Of a stretch of 64,000 nt of DNA, positions 25,787 through 36,232 are shown piece by piece; position 1 is the first letter of the stretch, and each line of letters opens with the position of its first letter. Both the position numbers and the translations under genes were made by a program. The notes below the pieces were generated by a model. That model saw only the letters and a list, made by a program, of their open reading frames with translations. It was not told where the DNA came from and did not search any database. Origin of the DNA: Acridotheres tristis (taxonomy: Eukaryota > Chordata > Aves > Passeriformes > Sturnidae); the NCBI GenBank assembly GCA_037013685.1, contig CM072886.1, positions 3,410,001 through 3,474,000 on the forward strand. The letters are read 5' to 3'.

Positions 25787-25877
25787 TTGTTTACCGCGCA
25801 CCGCCGGGCGCTGCCGCTCCCGCCCCTCGCTCCGGACCCGGCGCGGGGCGGGCCGGGCGCGCTCACGGGCTCGGGGC

Positions 25878-25916
25878 GCGGCGGCGGTAGCGGCGGCGGC
25901 GGCAGCGGCGGGCGGG
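25878..25916 (+). repeat. GGC/CGG-rich trinucleotide tract
   Basis: A run of GCGGCGG, an interrupting TAG, four GGC-type units, a CAG interruption and then GGCGGGCGGG. It lies just after the inferred transcription start, so it would be within the 5' UTR as a CGG-type repeat. The interruptions mean that it is not a long pure array. Confidence 0.6.
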
Positions 25917-25994
25917 TTGTGGCGCAGCGCGGGGAGCGGCTCGGCCCCTTTCCCCTCCCTTCCTCCCCTCGCGCCGCGCTTCCCTCCGCGACCC

Positions 25995-26115
25995 GGGAAC
26001 GGGGGGGAGGAGGAGGTGGAGGGGGCGGCCCGGCGTCGCTCCGCCGAGCGCTGCCCGCGGGAGGAAGGGGGCGCGGGGATGAGATAAGCGCGGGGGCGGG
26101 CGGCGGGGGGGGGTA
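25995..26115 (+). other. G-run clusters with quadruplex potential in the 5' UTR
   Basis: Two clusters of guanine runs lie on the plus strand. At about 25996-26028 there is a seven-G run, several AGG steps and a five-G run. At about 26090-26113 there is GGGGG, GGG and a run of nine or more Gs. Both fit the usual G-tract spacing for quadruplexes and would be in the transcript if it starts near 25.8 kb. Confidence 0.5.
26079..26087 (+). other. Upstream ORF 1 in the CTDSPL leader (ATG AGA TAA)
   Basis: A two-codon open frame, ATG-AGA-TAA, lies 559 nt before the main start. It has G at -3. It is far too short for an annotated gene but could delay scanning ribosomes. Whether it is in the mRNA depends on the transcription start, which is inferred. 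Confidence 0.4.
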
Positions 26116-26120
26116 TGTAG
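26115..26120 (+). other. Start-stop element in the CTDSPL leader (ATG TAG)
   Basis: An ATG immediately followed by TAG forms a minimal start-stop upstream element. Such elements are known in other vertebrate leaders to stall ribosomes without producing peptide. It lies at the end of a long G run. Confidence 0.4.
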
Positions 26121-26135
26121 GGGCGGCTCAGGTGG

Positions 26136-26153
26136 ATGCGGGGGGCGGCGTGA
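26136..26153 (+). other. Upstream ORF 3 in the CTDSPL leader (5 codons)
   Basis: ATG-CGG-GGG-GCG-GCG-TGA. G is at -3 and C at +4. I see no further ATG between this uORF and the CTDSPL start at 26638, so any translation effect would be reinitiation over about 485 nt. Confidence 0.4.
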
Positions 26154-26273
26154 GGCCGCGGGGGGAGGCGCGGAGCGGAGGGACGGGGGCTCTTCCCCCG
26201 CCTCGGGAGGCGGCGGGGGCTCGGGGGGAAGCGCTCGGCGGGCTTCCCGGAAGGGTGAATTGGATTAATTCTC

Positions 26274-26333
26274 TTTTTTTTTTTTTTTTTTTTTTTTAAG
26301 GGGGGGGTTCGCGCTCCTTTCCCCCCCCCCCCC
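26274..26333 (+). repeat. Consecutive poly-T (24), poly-G (8) and poly-C (13) tracts
   Basis: T24 occupies 26274-26297. Next come AA, G8 (26300-26307), a short unique piece and C13 (26321-26333). This part of the leader is prone to sequencing and polymerase slippage, so exact tract lengths are unreliable. Long minus-strand open frames here come from these tracts and are not coding. Confidence 0.85.
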
Positions 26334-26504
26334 TCCGCCGTGCAGAATTGGCGCCGGTAGGAGGCCGCGGTGGCATCGGGCTTGAGGTCCTTCCTACCCC
26401 CTTCCCCCGGGTTTCGCTCCCGGAGGTGTTGCTTGTTGAGGTTTTGGTTGTTTTTGTTCTTTTTTCAGTAGTTCTTATTTTTTTCTTCAAATACAAACCC
26501 GAGT

Positions 26505-26585
26505 CTTGATTTTTTTTTTTTTTTTGGAAAACAAACAAACAAACCCGCTCCCCCCCCTTCCCCCCCCACCACCCCCCTCCCGCAC
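26505..26585 (+). repeat. Low-complexity T, CAAA and C tracts just before the coding start
   Basis: A run of about 16 T is followed by GGAAAACAAACAAACAAACCC and then C-rich runs up to about 26580. The region lies 50-130 nt before the CTDSPL ATG. No protein-coding content is seen in it. Confidence 0.8.
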
Positions 26586-26637
26586 ACAAGCCTGCCTCTG
26601 AGAGGGAAATAGCCAGGTGGAATCTCACTCTGTTTCC

Positions 26638-26713
26638 ATGGACAACCCGTCCATTATCACCCAGGTGACTAACCCCAAAGAGGAGGAGATCCTGTCCTGC
26701 ACTCAGGATAAAG
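26638..26713 (+). CDS. CTDSPL: CTDSPL first coding exon (N terminus of small CTD phosphatase 3), partial gene
   Basis: This exon encodes 25 complete codons plus one base. The product begins [17 protein letters not shown] and ends SCTQDK, and the reading frame leaves the exon in phase 1 at AAAG|GTGAGC. The ATG is the first methionine after an in-frame TGA at 26599-26601. It has G at +4 but T at -3, so the start context is only moderate. From memory of the family, human CTDSPL shares the block [10 protein letters not shown] at the same position, while CTDSP1 and CTDSP2 keep only a weaker IITQ-like start. The match therefore points to CTDSPL rather than its paralogues. The full protein is a nuclear FCP1/SCP-type phosphatase with a DxDxT active site. 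It removes phosphate from Ser5 of the RNA polymerase II C-terminal repeat, acts with REST in silencing neuronal genes, and has been linked to RB1 dephosphorylation. The exon-1 segment lies outside the catalytic domain, whose exons are beyond the window. Residues after NPKE differ from the human form as I remember it. Confidence 0.88.
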
Positions 26714-28587
26714 GTGAGCTGCTTTCTATCTTTCTCCACAATTTCCCCCCCGTTTAAAAATGCACGTAGTAACAACTCGCATTCTTCAGTGACCGTATAA
26801 TCCTCTCTGGGCTGCTGGGAATAGAGGAGGGTTTGTTGGGTTTGGGCTGATTTTTTTTTTGTTTGTTTTTGTGTGGGTTTTTTTTGTTTTGTTTTGATTT
26901 TTTTTTGTTGGATCAAGGTATTTGCATGACGGGTCTCTGCAACTGCTTGCTGAATACAGCTGAGAACTTGTTCAAAGTGTTTAAATACCGAATTTCATCA
27001 GTCATTAAAAAATAATACTCTTGTTCCCCTAGGTTTGAGGAGGTAACTTTATAAGGTGGTCACTGTGCAGTTAGTGCCCTGCTCCAGGGAAGGGATACCT
27101 GTGCTGGGTGTGTTGGAAGGTTTTGAAATATCCGCTGTACAGATTTTAAATTCTTTTGCCCCTCTCTTTTTTATTTATTTATTTTTAAACCAGGTTTCTT
27201 TCCTGTATTCCTCCCCGCCTCCCATTTGAGAATCTGTGCAGCTTTCGGGTTTGTTGGAGGTCACTTGTGCTTCTCAGAAAGAGACAGGCTACTTGTAAAA
27301 ACCGGCTCTATTTAACTCCTTAGATAAATAGTTGTTGCTTGTGTAAGGCATCACACTTGGATTGGGTTTTACTCCCAAATGAGATGAATCCAGCCTGGCC
27401 AAAGGAGCTGCTTCCCTCAAAAGTCTGGATGTTGATGAGTGCCCTTAGCCTTGTTTCTTTCGGAAGCTTGGAGCAGTTTTGGGGCTGTAAGTGGCTGCGT
27501 CCTTGTGTCTGATGGGTGAGCAGGAGGGTTCAAGTTGTGGGGGCTTGTTCACAGCTTTGGGAAGTGATTTGGACATCACTTTTATGCCTTGTTACAGGCA
27601 GTGCTGGTAAATAGGGGAGAAAGGGCAGAAATTAGAAATACAGAGTTACGTCTGTGTTTCTTGGTCGGTACGGTCAGATCTCTGAGTGGTTGTCTAAAAT
27701 GGTAGATGGATAGATCTCCTCTTGGAATGGATGGATTTAGTGCCCAAAAAGCTTGCATTTTTGTGTGGTTCATCTTGGAAGTAGTGAGGGCTCCTGTGTT
27801 GTTGGAGAAGTTGCTCCCAGTTACTTTTGACTGTAAGGCCATATGTGAAATGTCTTCTTGTTTCACTAATGTTGACTGCAGAACTATGGAGGTAGAGTTT
27901 CAAAAAAAAAAGCCATCAGGTTTGGGGGGTGTTTGAAGAAAAAATTACTTATTTTCGTCATAGGAGCGTTTATGTAACTCTTTAATTCCGTTTGCTCATG
28001 AGGTGGTACTTCCACCACAAGGCCTGGTTTGGCTCAAGAGATTCCTGATGCTTTCCTCTGTTTTGGCAATGTGGAGCGTGGGGCATGTACAGTAAATAAG
28101 GTGCTGTGCTCTGCCTGCTATGTCTGCTAAGACCTGGTTTGGAGTAGACATATGTGATCCTGTGCTCAGATGTTGTGGTTTTAATGGCCTATATTATTGT
28201 ATGTAATGGAAGGGCTTTGTTAATATCCGTAGCAGCTGCTTGAAATTTTAGTGTAAAAAAGCCAGTTGAGACAAGCAGAGGAAGATTTGACAGCTCGAAA
28301 TAAAAGCATGCATCCACATCAAACAAGTGGCTTTGGAGTCCTCGGCAGAGCGAGTGAAAATATGCATCTAACTTGCATAACTCTGCAGTAACTTGCATAA
28401 TGTGCATTGTGTTCTTGCTATTGGTTTGTCTTTGGCAGAAAATCATGATGGTCTTCGTTGCAGAGAAGGAGCTTTTCAGGCTTCGTGTTGGCTGGGTTGG
28501 GCTGGGGGAGAGGGGAAGGAGGGGAGCTGGAGTTGGAGATGAGGAAACTCCAGCGTCATCTTCAAGCAGGAGGTGAATTATCTCTTC

Positions 28588-28606
28588 TTTTTTTTTTTTT
28601 TTTTTT
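28588..28606 (+). repeat. Poly-T tract (19)
   Basis: Nineteen T residues in intron 1. Confidence 0.9.
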
Positions 28607-29904
28607 CGGCTTTTTGGGTGTGTTTTTAAAAAATGTGGTTACAGTGCATGCGTTGGATTGACGATGAGCTCTGGGCTAAGACTTCCAAATCACTCCAGAG
28701 CAACTTTTGCAGCAGGAGAACTGCGTGTCTGTCCGTCCTGGGCTCTGGAAGGAGAGTGCTGCTTGCTCCAGCCTCTTCCACTACAGGTTTTCCCAGTGCT
28801 CGAGGTATGGAGCTTGTGGGAACCCCTTGCTCTACCTGCTTCCCTGGCGTGGCTGCACATCGTGTCACCCCATTTTCTCTCCGATTTCTGAGCGGTTTTA
28901 GCAGAGCTTTTAGGTCTGAGAGAGACGGAGAGAAAAGGAATCCAGATAAGGCTCCTAGCAGGGAGGCTGGTGCTGAGTGAGTCTTTGCTGCTAATTCAGG
29001 TTGAGCTCGGTGTATTGGTACAAAATGGCTCACAAATACGTTAAGGCATAATGAATTAACTCTCTGTTTCGTGAAATCCAGAATCAGCTGAGCCAGAATT
29101 CTGGAATTTCGTGATACGGTGAAATACAGCAGCACTGTGCTGTGTGAGCCAAGGCTGTCCAGTTTAATGAAAAGCTGGGTTTTTTTTCTTCCGAGTTTAG
29201 CATTTGGCTGCAGAAGTAGATTCCAGGGTACTAAGTGGCATGTGGTGGCTTTGGGAATCGGGGTTTTCTTAGGGTTGTTGAGACCTTGTGTTGGTGTTTC
29301 TTGTGGAAAAGAAAAATAATTTATTATCTTCTTGTTAAGCTGGAGAGAGAGGCGGTTCCAGAGTAACTGAGCAGCTGCTAAATAATGCATGTGTATACCT
29401 TTAAGGTTTTGATTTTTTTCCCAAGATTTTTTTAAAGCTTTTAATCAGATGCGAGACCAGCATTTAGCTTGATTTATTTTTTTTAAATGTATTTATGCTT
29501 TAAAAGGAATTCGATGTGCAGTATAGGCTTTTGCCAGATTTCTCCTGTGCGAGGGAGGCAAGAAACAGAGCTGGTTCTCTGGTCCTGGGGCAGTTATGTT
29601 TTTAAGTAAATACCGTGTTTTACAAATTAAAATGCTTAAGTATTTTCTTGCTATTCCAGGTGTATTAAAAAATAGCTTTTGAGACAAGTGAAGCTGTGGC
29701 AACTTGTTAAGGGAGAGCTTACAAACAGTAAGAGAGATTTGTTAATGTTTATTTTTTTAAGAAATAGCAAAAAATTTTGAAGGTGGAAAAAAACAGGTCT
29801 TGGTATGCGAACCATTCCCTAATATGTTGCCACATGGTGGTGCACTGGATTTAGTTGTCTGTCAAAATGAAAGCTGAGCATGGAGGGTTTTCTACAATCA
29901 TATT

Positions 29905-29921
29905 TTATTATTATTATTATT
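29905..29921 (+). repeat. (ATT)n microsatellite
   Basis: Five ATT-type units within TTTTATTATTATTATTATTG. Confidence 0.75.
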
Positions 29922-31536
29922 GTAATGTTCTCAAACGCCTGTGATGTTGCTGCTGATGTTGATGCTGGAGGATTTTGGTCCCTGTCTATGTTGTTAAATT
30001 AGTTCTGGGAAATAGAAACTTAGGTTCTCCCAACTGGAAGTGATACGTAGGTGCCTGGAAATAATTTGAATACTAAATTCACGGAGAATTCAATTCCCTG
30101 TTAGTTTTTTAAGTAACAGAAATAGTTCTTTGCAGAAATATTTTATGTTGTGGTCATCTGGCACTTGTGGAAATTTGGAACATTTACAAACTTGAAGCTA
30201 AAATGGAGACCTAAGTATGTGAAAAGAGGTTTGTTTTATCAGGGGTAAATGCAAGCAACTAAAAAAATATAAATAAAAAGTACGAAGAAAAGCTGAAAGT
30301 CTGACTCTCTGTAAATCAGTACAGATAAAATGAACCAGTTATTTTATTTTTAATTTTTATTAATTCATGTTACAGACCTCTAATGTAAAATCTATATGGC
30401 TGAATGTGTAGAAAACTGAGCAGTGCTGACAGAGGTGCTCTGAGTGTCACGTTGAGAGCATGGTCACGGATGGGCAACAGGCATTCAGTCCAAAGAAATT
30501 ACTTTCCCGTTTTTACCTGCCTGCATTAATTTGATCCTCATAAATGATGCAAATTCCTGGCTGTTTCCAAGTGCCAAGTTAAATAGTGCTGAAAAACAGT
30601 CCAGTCCATCAGGTACCTCCTTCAGGCTGTGGTGTTTTGTTTTCAGTCTTTGGATACATCTTTCCTGACTTCTGTAAAATTTGCCTGTCAGCTGAGTGTC
30701 TGTTTTCAGTTATTTAGAGTAACAGAATGTTTTAGTGCCCCTACAGATGTGAATTGTCCTCTGCAATAAATTGCGTGAAAAAGGTTTGCAGTGGAACCTG
30801 AACCATTAGAGGGTTTTTTTTAAATCACAGGGCGAGTCCCTGAGGATGTTTTCACAAACTTTTTTGCCTTCTTTTCTTTCAAATAGAGTTGGAAAAAACA
30901 GCAATGAGAGCAATACTCATTATAATTTTAAATAAGGAGTTCTGAAGATCTCAAGTTAAAAGCCAAAATAAGTGCCTTTAATTCTGTCTTCAATAAAAAA
31001 AAAATGTTTTGAATATAGCTGAAAATACTTTGAATGTACTTTTTTTGCCATTACATCACCAGGATTCAGAGTACTCAAACACTTGGACATATGTTAATGA
31101 TCCTGAGACATTGTCTCAACAGATTTTTATAATATTGACTACAGAATTTTAACGCATTTAAAGGGAGGGGGAAAAAAAAGTGTGTGGAAACCACTCCAGC
31201 AGTCCACTGGAATGTGAGTTGCTCACAGAGGGTAAAATTTTAAATCATTAACTAATGACATAGTTGTTATATGAAACCAGAGTAGCCATACAGTAGGTTT
31301 TATGTTCCAGGGAGACTATAGTAACCTGTAGTAACCCAAGATTTGATTTAGGGTCGCAGTTAACAGGCAGAAGTGCACTGGCAGATGGGGATGATAATTT
31401 GCCTGAATATCATATATTCAGTCATTCTGTAACCTGCAGTGTGATCATTTCTTCACTGTGCTTGTTCTCATGTCGAATTCATACTGGTTTTAATGCAGCG
31501 ATTTAACTAAAGTGTTCAGAAGTTTAACGTGCCTTT

Positions 31537-31556
31537 AAAAAAAAAAAAAAAAAAAA
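31537..31556 (+). repeat. Poly-A tract (20)
   Basis: Twenty A residues within intron 1 after GCCTTT. No retrocopy sequence is recognisable before it. Confidence 0.95.
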
Positions 31557-34515
31557 GAGAAACCCAACAAAGTTGACCTACATTTTGTTAATTCAGCATT
31601 CAGAAATGCAAATAGCCTTTTCTGACATAATCAGTAAAATGCGGCGTGATCGATGCCACGCTTCAGCTTTCAGAGTTTAAGCTGAACATTCCAAATAAGC
31701 CTCTGGATAACGGGTCCATTTTTGTTTCTTTAAAGGGATAAAAACTGAAATGATGAGAAGGCAAAAGGCCAAGAGAAATGAAACTCCTTGATTTGGCCAC
31801 TGTTGTGAAGGATTTTCCTGTTGCCCTCATAGATAGGTTTGACTGTGGGAAGCTTGTTTTCCCATCATGAAACGCATGATTTATGAGTTTGACTGTCATG
31901 TAAAAGTTACTGTTCTGACATGAAAATGGTTGCAAATTAGATCTATCCCACAGTTTTTATACAGGTGTCAAATCTTAGCTATTCCCTCTGTAAGCAACTG
32001 CACTTTTGTTATCTACTGAATTTTGAGTTGTTTGCAATGACCACCGTTGGTCAGTATTACATTTTCAATTAAAAATCCAGTTTCAGGCAATCCTGGATAT
32101 GGAAAAGATAACTTAGGGGTTTAATTTGTCCATTACTCATGCCCAGCCAACAGAGATTTAGACAGTAGTATTTGAAGTTTTTCTGTCCACAAGAGATAAT
32201 ACTTTCTTTAAAAGAAAAAAGAATAGAGAAAGCAAAGACAGGTCTAATTATCTACATTCTTCCACAGGTTTTGCTCACTGTGTGAATCTGTAAGGGAAAA
32301 TGTGGCTCATCCCTCTTTCTCCTCCCTGCCTGGGGGATATTTCTGCCAGGGAGAGCAGCGAGGAATGTGGATATATGTGGGACTAGGAAGGAGCAGAGTA
32401 TGAAATCCTGCCTTTTGAGGCTGGTGATAGAACAGGGAATAATTTTGGTGTTTAGGATGGGCTCCCAACCTGCCCTGACCACTCCTGGGCAGAGGGTGCT
32501 CCCCCGATGAAATCTGAAGGTCTGTGCCCACCCATTTGGATGGTTTTGTGTTGTCCCCTTGTCCCTGCTCAGGATTATTTCCAGAAAGGGATGGAATCTT
32601 CCAAGCTGAAACAAGAGAAGGGCTGATAAAACCATAACGGGCCGAGCCTGTTCAGATGTTTATAAAGATCACATCTGGATTGCTGGTGAGGACTGTAAAC
32701 CACCCTTTGCCTCTCAGCAGTGGAAACCTGGCTGGAAAAACCTCCCAGAAACATTCAGCAGCATCTCCTGAGTCTCCATGAGTCGGTTCTAGAGGATGAT
32801 CCTGCTCTGAGCTGCATTTCCAGTGCTCAGCTCAAACAGGGTGACATCTCACTGGGCTTGAATTGTTTGCTGAACTCCCAGAGCTGTAGGCAGGCAGAGA
32901 GGGGAAAAAAAAAAAAAAGCCTTTTGTGCTTTAATGTCATCACAGACACTTTCAAGAGTTTCACATTGGAAATGTTAATCTTCTATAAATTCTGCTTTTG
33001 CTGGAGTTTGTGGGGAGCTTGTTTTATTTTTGCTTGGAGAGGTTGAGGCATAAAATGGACATGGATGGGATGAATATGGAAAGCATAAGTAGCATCTAAA
33101 TAGATCTGAGTGAAAATATGTTCCACGTGATCTGCTGTGGTATAATTTTGGCCTTTTTTTTGTATTTCTGGAATGTTTGCTATAAGACAAGAAAAAAATT
33201 CCAAGAGTCTTATACAGTCCAGTCCTTTCAGTGCCAGCTGCTACTGTGTAACACAGACACTAGCAGTAAAAATATCAACTTTAACCAAATGAGCAGAGAA
33301 AGTCCTGCTCTAAAGCTTGTAGGCTTTTTTTCAGCTGTTATCAAAATGATCACTTGAAAAGTGCCACTTCTTGTTTTCTTTGTATAAGATAATAAAGTAT
33401 GATTTGTAAAAAAAAGAACCCAATTATTAGAAGTGATTGGCTGCACTAGAAGCGAGAATTCTATTATCTAGAAAATTTATGGCTAGTTAAAGCTGAATAA
33501 ATACATGATAGACTTGGATTTCTAAGGGTGTCAGGGGGTTTGAAATGGGATTTTTTTCTTTATTTGTGTTTTCAAGAAACTGTTAGTCTCTTCTGAATGT
33601 TTATTGATATATTTAAAGCCTGACAGATGGATAAATAAGACTCTTCAGGACCTATTTTGTACAGAGGAGCAGCCCCAGATAATGCATCCGTTATTTGATG
33701 CATCTGATCTGTCAAAATCTAATGTATATGTAACTTTTAAAATGTTTCTAAAATATCAGGACAGGTTTGTAATGGGCAAATATTTCATGAATCTCAGCCT
33801 GCAGTTACAGTTTGCATATTGGTGGTATTGTTTAAAGTCAAGTCCTCTCTGCTGAGTGGCTGGCCAGTTGTTTGCTGCCACTGTTGCAAACCTTATTTTC
33901 CTGGTAGCAAGTGAAGTATTGATTTTTATTCACTGCCATGCTCTCCCCCAACCCCCAGCTCTCTGCTTCCTGACTTGTCCTCCAGGATTCCCAGTGGAAT
34001 TGGCAGTAAAACGAATCTTGCTGTTTCCTGGCCTGCTGTAATCAGCAGTAAAATTTGAAACTTTCTTGTTTATTTGATGGTTTGCGAAGCTTGGCCGTTC
34101 GTTTGGTGTGTGGGACTCCTCCCCTGGCCTCCAGGAGCCAGAGGGAGGGATGTGCTTCCAGCTCTTGAGGATGAATTCCCGCCTTTGGGAGCACTTTGGG
34201 GTAGATAAATCAGTTTCCATCCTCGTAATCACCATAAAGAAATTCTGCCACAAAGGTGCTGTTACAGTGGACACGTGTAGAAGAATCCAGGTGTGGTTTT
34301 TTTGAAGCAATGGTAGTAAAGAGGCTTTTTCTAAAGATACAAATTTTAAACAAAGTCATTCTGAGCATGCATTTAACAATTGGCAGACAGTGCTGCTTTA
34401 TTTCTGTCTACAAAAGCTGTCTTGTATTTTCATGCCTGAATATTTACATACTTGCATTCGTTCCCCATGAGTGCACGTACATGTGGTTACCAGGGATCTG
34501 CTCACAGGGAAGCTT

Positions 34516-34965
34516 TCACAGGATCACACAATGCTTTGGGTTGGAAGGAGCCTTAAAGCCCATCCAGTTCTCCCCCTGCCATGGGCAGGGACACCTTCCA
34601 CTATCCCAGGTTACCCCAAGCCCTGTCCTTGGACATTTCCAGGGATCCAGGAGTAGCCACAGCTTGTCTGGGAAGTTTGTGCCAGGTTCCCAGTCTAACA
34701 GGGAGCAATTTCTTCTAATACTCCATTTAACCCTGCCCTCTGTCAGTTTTAAGCTGTTCCCCCTCATCCTGTCCCTCCATCCTTACCCCCAATCCCTCTC
34801 CAGCTCTCCTGGAGCCCCTTTAGGCACTGGAAGGGGCTCTGAACTCTGCCAGAGCCTTGTTTTCTCCAGGCTAACACCCCCAACCCTTTCTTTGTCTCCA
34901 TGCCAGAGGTTCTCCAGCTCTCAGAGGTTTTTTGTGGCCTCCTGGTGTTTCTGCAGCAGGTCCAC
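34516..34965 (-). mobile_element. CR1 LINE 3' fragment in intron 1
   Basis: TCACACAATGCTTTGGGTTGG, TGCCATGGGCAGGGACACCT, CCAGGGATCCAGGAGTAGCC, TCCCTCTCCAGCTCTCCTGG and CCCCTTTAGGCACTGGAAGG in CR1 complement order. A 265-codon plus-strand frame (34256-35053) crosses it and is not a gene. Confidence 0.94.
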
Positions 34966-36090
34966 CTCAGTAAAGCTCAGAATGGTGGGTGTAGATTTTG
35001 AAGTTGGTTTGCAGTGTGAGGTTTGCCAGTTTTTCTTACTGATAGTCAGATAGAGGCATTCTGCAGAGGAGAGGTCAATAGTGACACATTCCTAGAAAAT
35101 ATTTAATCATTTCTAGACTTGCTTCAGCCAGGCACAAAGAAAGGTCTAACATTTGCCACCTGGAGAGAAAGGTACAATTATAAAGTATCTCATTACACGT
35201 TCACAAAACCCTTAATTTTTTTTAAAATGGGCTTATGGGATTTCTTCTAACTAAAATTGGTTAAAGATACACATTAACAATTTGATGAATGCAGTGTAAA
35301 GTGAAGCATGTCAGGGAAAACACTCCAAATATATATTTCACAGGGATTTTTGGAATTAATCTTTGACCTTTTGGGGTTTTTAAAAATTCTCTCTTTTGCC
35401 TTGTTTTGCTTTCTTGCCTTTCTGTCTTCTCATCAGAAGATGTGGAGTGCAAGAGCTACCTCTTTGTGCTCTGATGCTGTAGAAGCTCGAGGGGCTGACG
35501 TGTTTGGTGGCTGTGAACAGGGATAATTCCGGTGTGTCAGTGCTGGGTTAATGGTTGCTCTCTATCTCAGACCTTTTCCAAGCTTTGTGGTTCTGTGAGA
35601 AGCTGTAGTTGGATGTTTGGGGCTGAGGTGGTGCAGGGAGGAGGAACCCTGGACAATACTGTAGGGACAGATTGTCCCCTGGGAAGTTGGCCAGAGTGTG
35701 GTGTAGGAGCTGTCTTATAAGGAGAGATGTTCTATGTGTTGAAATTTAGGAAGATAAAGGTCTTTTATCACCTCCAGTGGATGTTGTGCTGTATTTAAAG
35801 GGAGGAGAGGCATGAAAAATAACCAGAATAATATAGTAAGTACTCCAGGGCTCTTCTCAGGGTGCATCATGGCTTCAGAATGAAAGGCAGAGTGTCCCAT
35901 TTGGGTTAAAGGATATGCTTGCTCCTGCATCACACGTGTGAAGAAGTGGTTTCTAAAAGTGTTTGTCCTAAACAGGATTAACTGGCAGCAATTTGCATTT
36001 GTTACAAATGATGCAACCTTATGAAGGAACTGAAAAGCAGTGTTGTAAAGGTACTGATTGTGTTTCAGCATATGAACTGTGTGCCATCAG

Positions 36091-36232
36091 TCATAGAATG
36101 GTTTGGATTGTATGAGATATTAAAGATCATCCAGTTCCACCTCCCTGCCATGGGCAGGGACACCTTCCACTAGACCAGGCTGCTCCAAGCCCCCTCCAGC
36201 CTGGCCTTGAACATTTCCAGGGATGGGGCAGT
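36091..36232 (-). mobile_element. CR1 LINE 3' fragment in intron 1
   Basis: TCATAGAATGGTTTGGATTG, ATCATCCAGTTCCACCTCCC, GGCAGGGACACCTTCCACTA and CATTTCCAGGGATGGGGCAG in order. It is the terminal about 140 bp only and close to consensus. Confidence 0.94.

Larger units (their letters stand above)
25500..26637 (+). promoter_or_regulatory. CTDSPL: CpG-island promoter and 5' untranslated region of CTDSPL
   Basis: The sequence changes abruptly from ordinary AT-rich intergenic DNA to very CpG-dense DNA at about 25.5 kb. Density stays high to about 26.26 kb and declines by about 26.43 kb. There is no convincing TATA box at a sensible distance. The island is rich in GC-box and CACCC-type sites (CCGCCC, CCACGCCCCC), as expected of a broad Sp1/KLF-type promoter. 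The plus strand is C-rich up to about 25.79 kb and G-rich after about 25.84 kb. Such a GC-skew switch commonly marks the start of transcription, so I place the start near 25.79-25.87 kb by inference. The 5' UTR would then be about 770-850 nt, unless an intron is removed. A pyrimidine-rich stretch ending in CAG at about 26466 is a conceivable acceptor for such a leader intron. Confidence 0.8.
26917..34515. other. Proximal intron 1, no exon or transposon recognised
   Basis: About 7.6 kb without a CR1 copy, the longest repeat-poor part near the promoter. It is T-rich with several homopolymers. A 254-codon minus-strand frame (28626-29390) has no recognisable domain, and plus-strand frames overlap it. 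Confidence 0.5.

Noticed and set aside
25142..26916. Several frames of 150-219 codons on both strands over the CpG island, with Gly/Arg/Ala/Pro-rich products
   Set aside because: They are produced by GC-rich sequence lacking stop codons, by the GCCCC tract and by homopolymers. Only the short exon at 26638 has a recognisable product.
28626..29390. 254-codon minus-strand open frame in intron 1
   Set aside because: No recognisable domain, biased low-complexity composition, starts beside a poly-T region, and overlapping plus-strand frames exist. A homology search could reopen this, but nothing visible supports a gene.
34256..35053. 265-codon plus-strand open frame in intron 1
   Set aside because: Most of it is antisense CR1 sequence. 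Such frames recur wherever this CR1 type occurs (compare 48602-48985).
35530..35575. CAGTGCTGGGTTAATGGTTG, identical to part of the CR1 at 45935-46385
   Set aside because: Only about 20 bases match and the flanks do not continue in CR1 order convincingly. Too short to call as an element.
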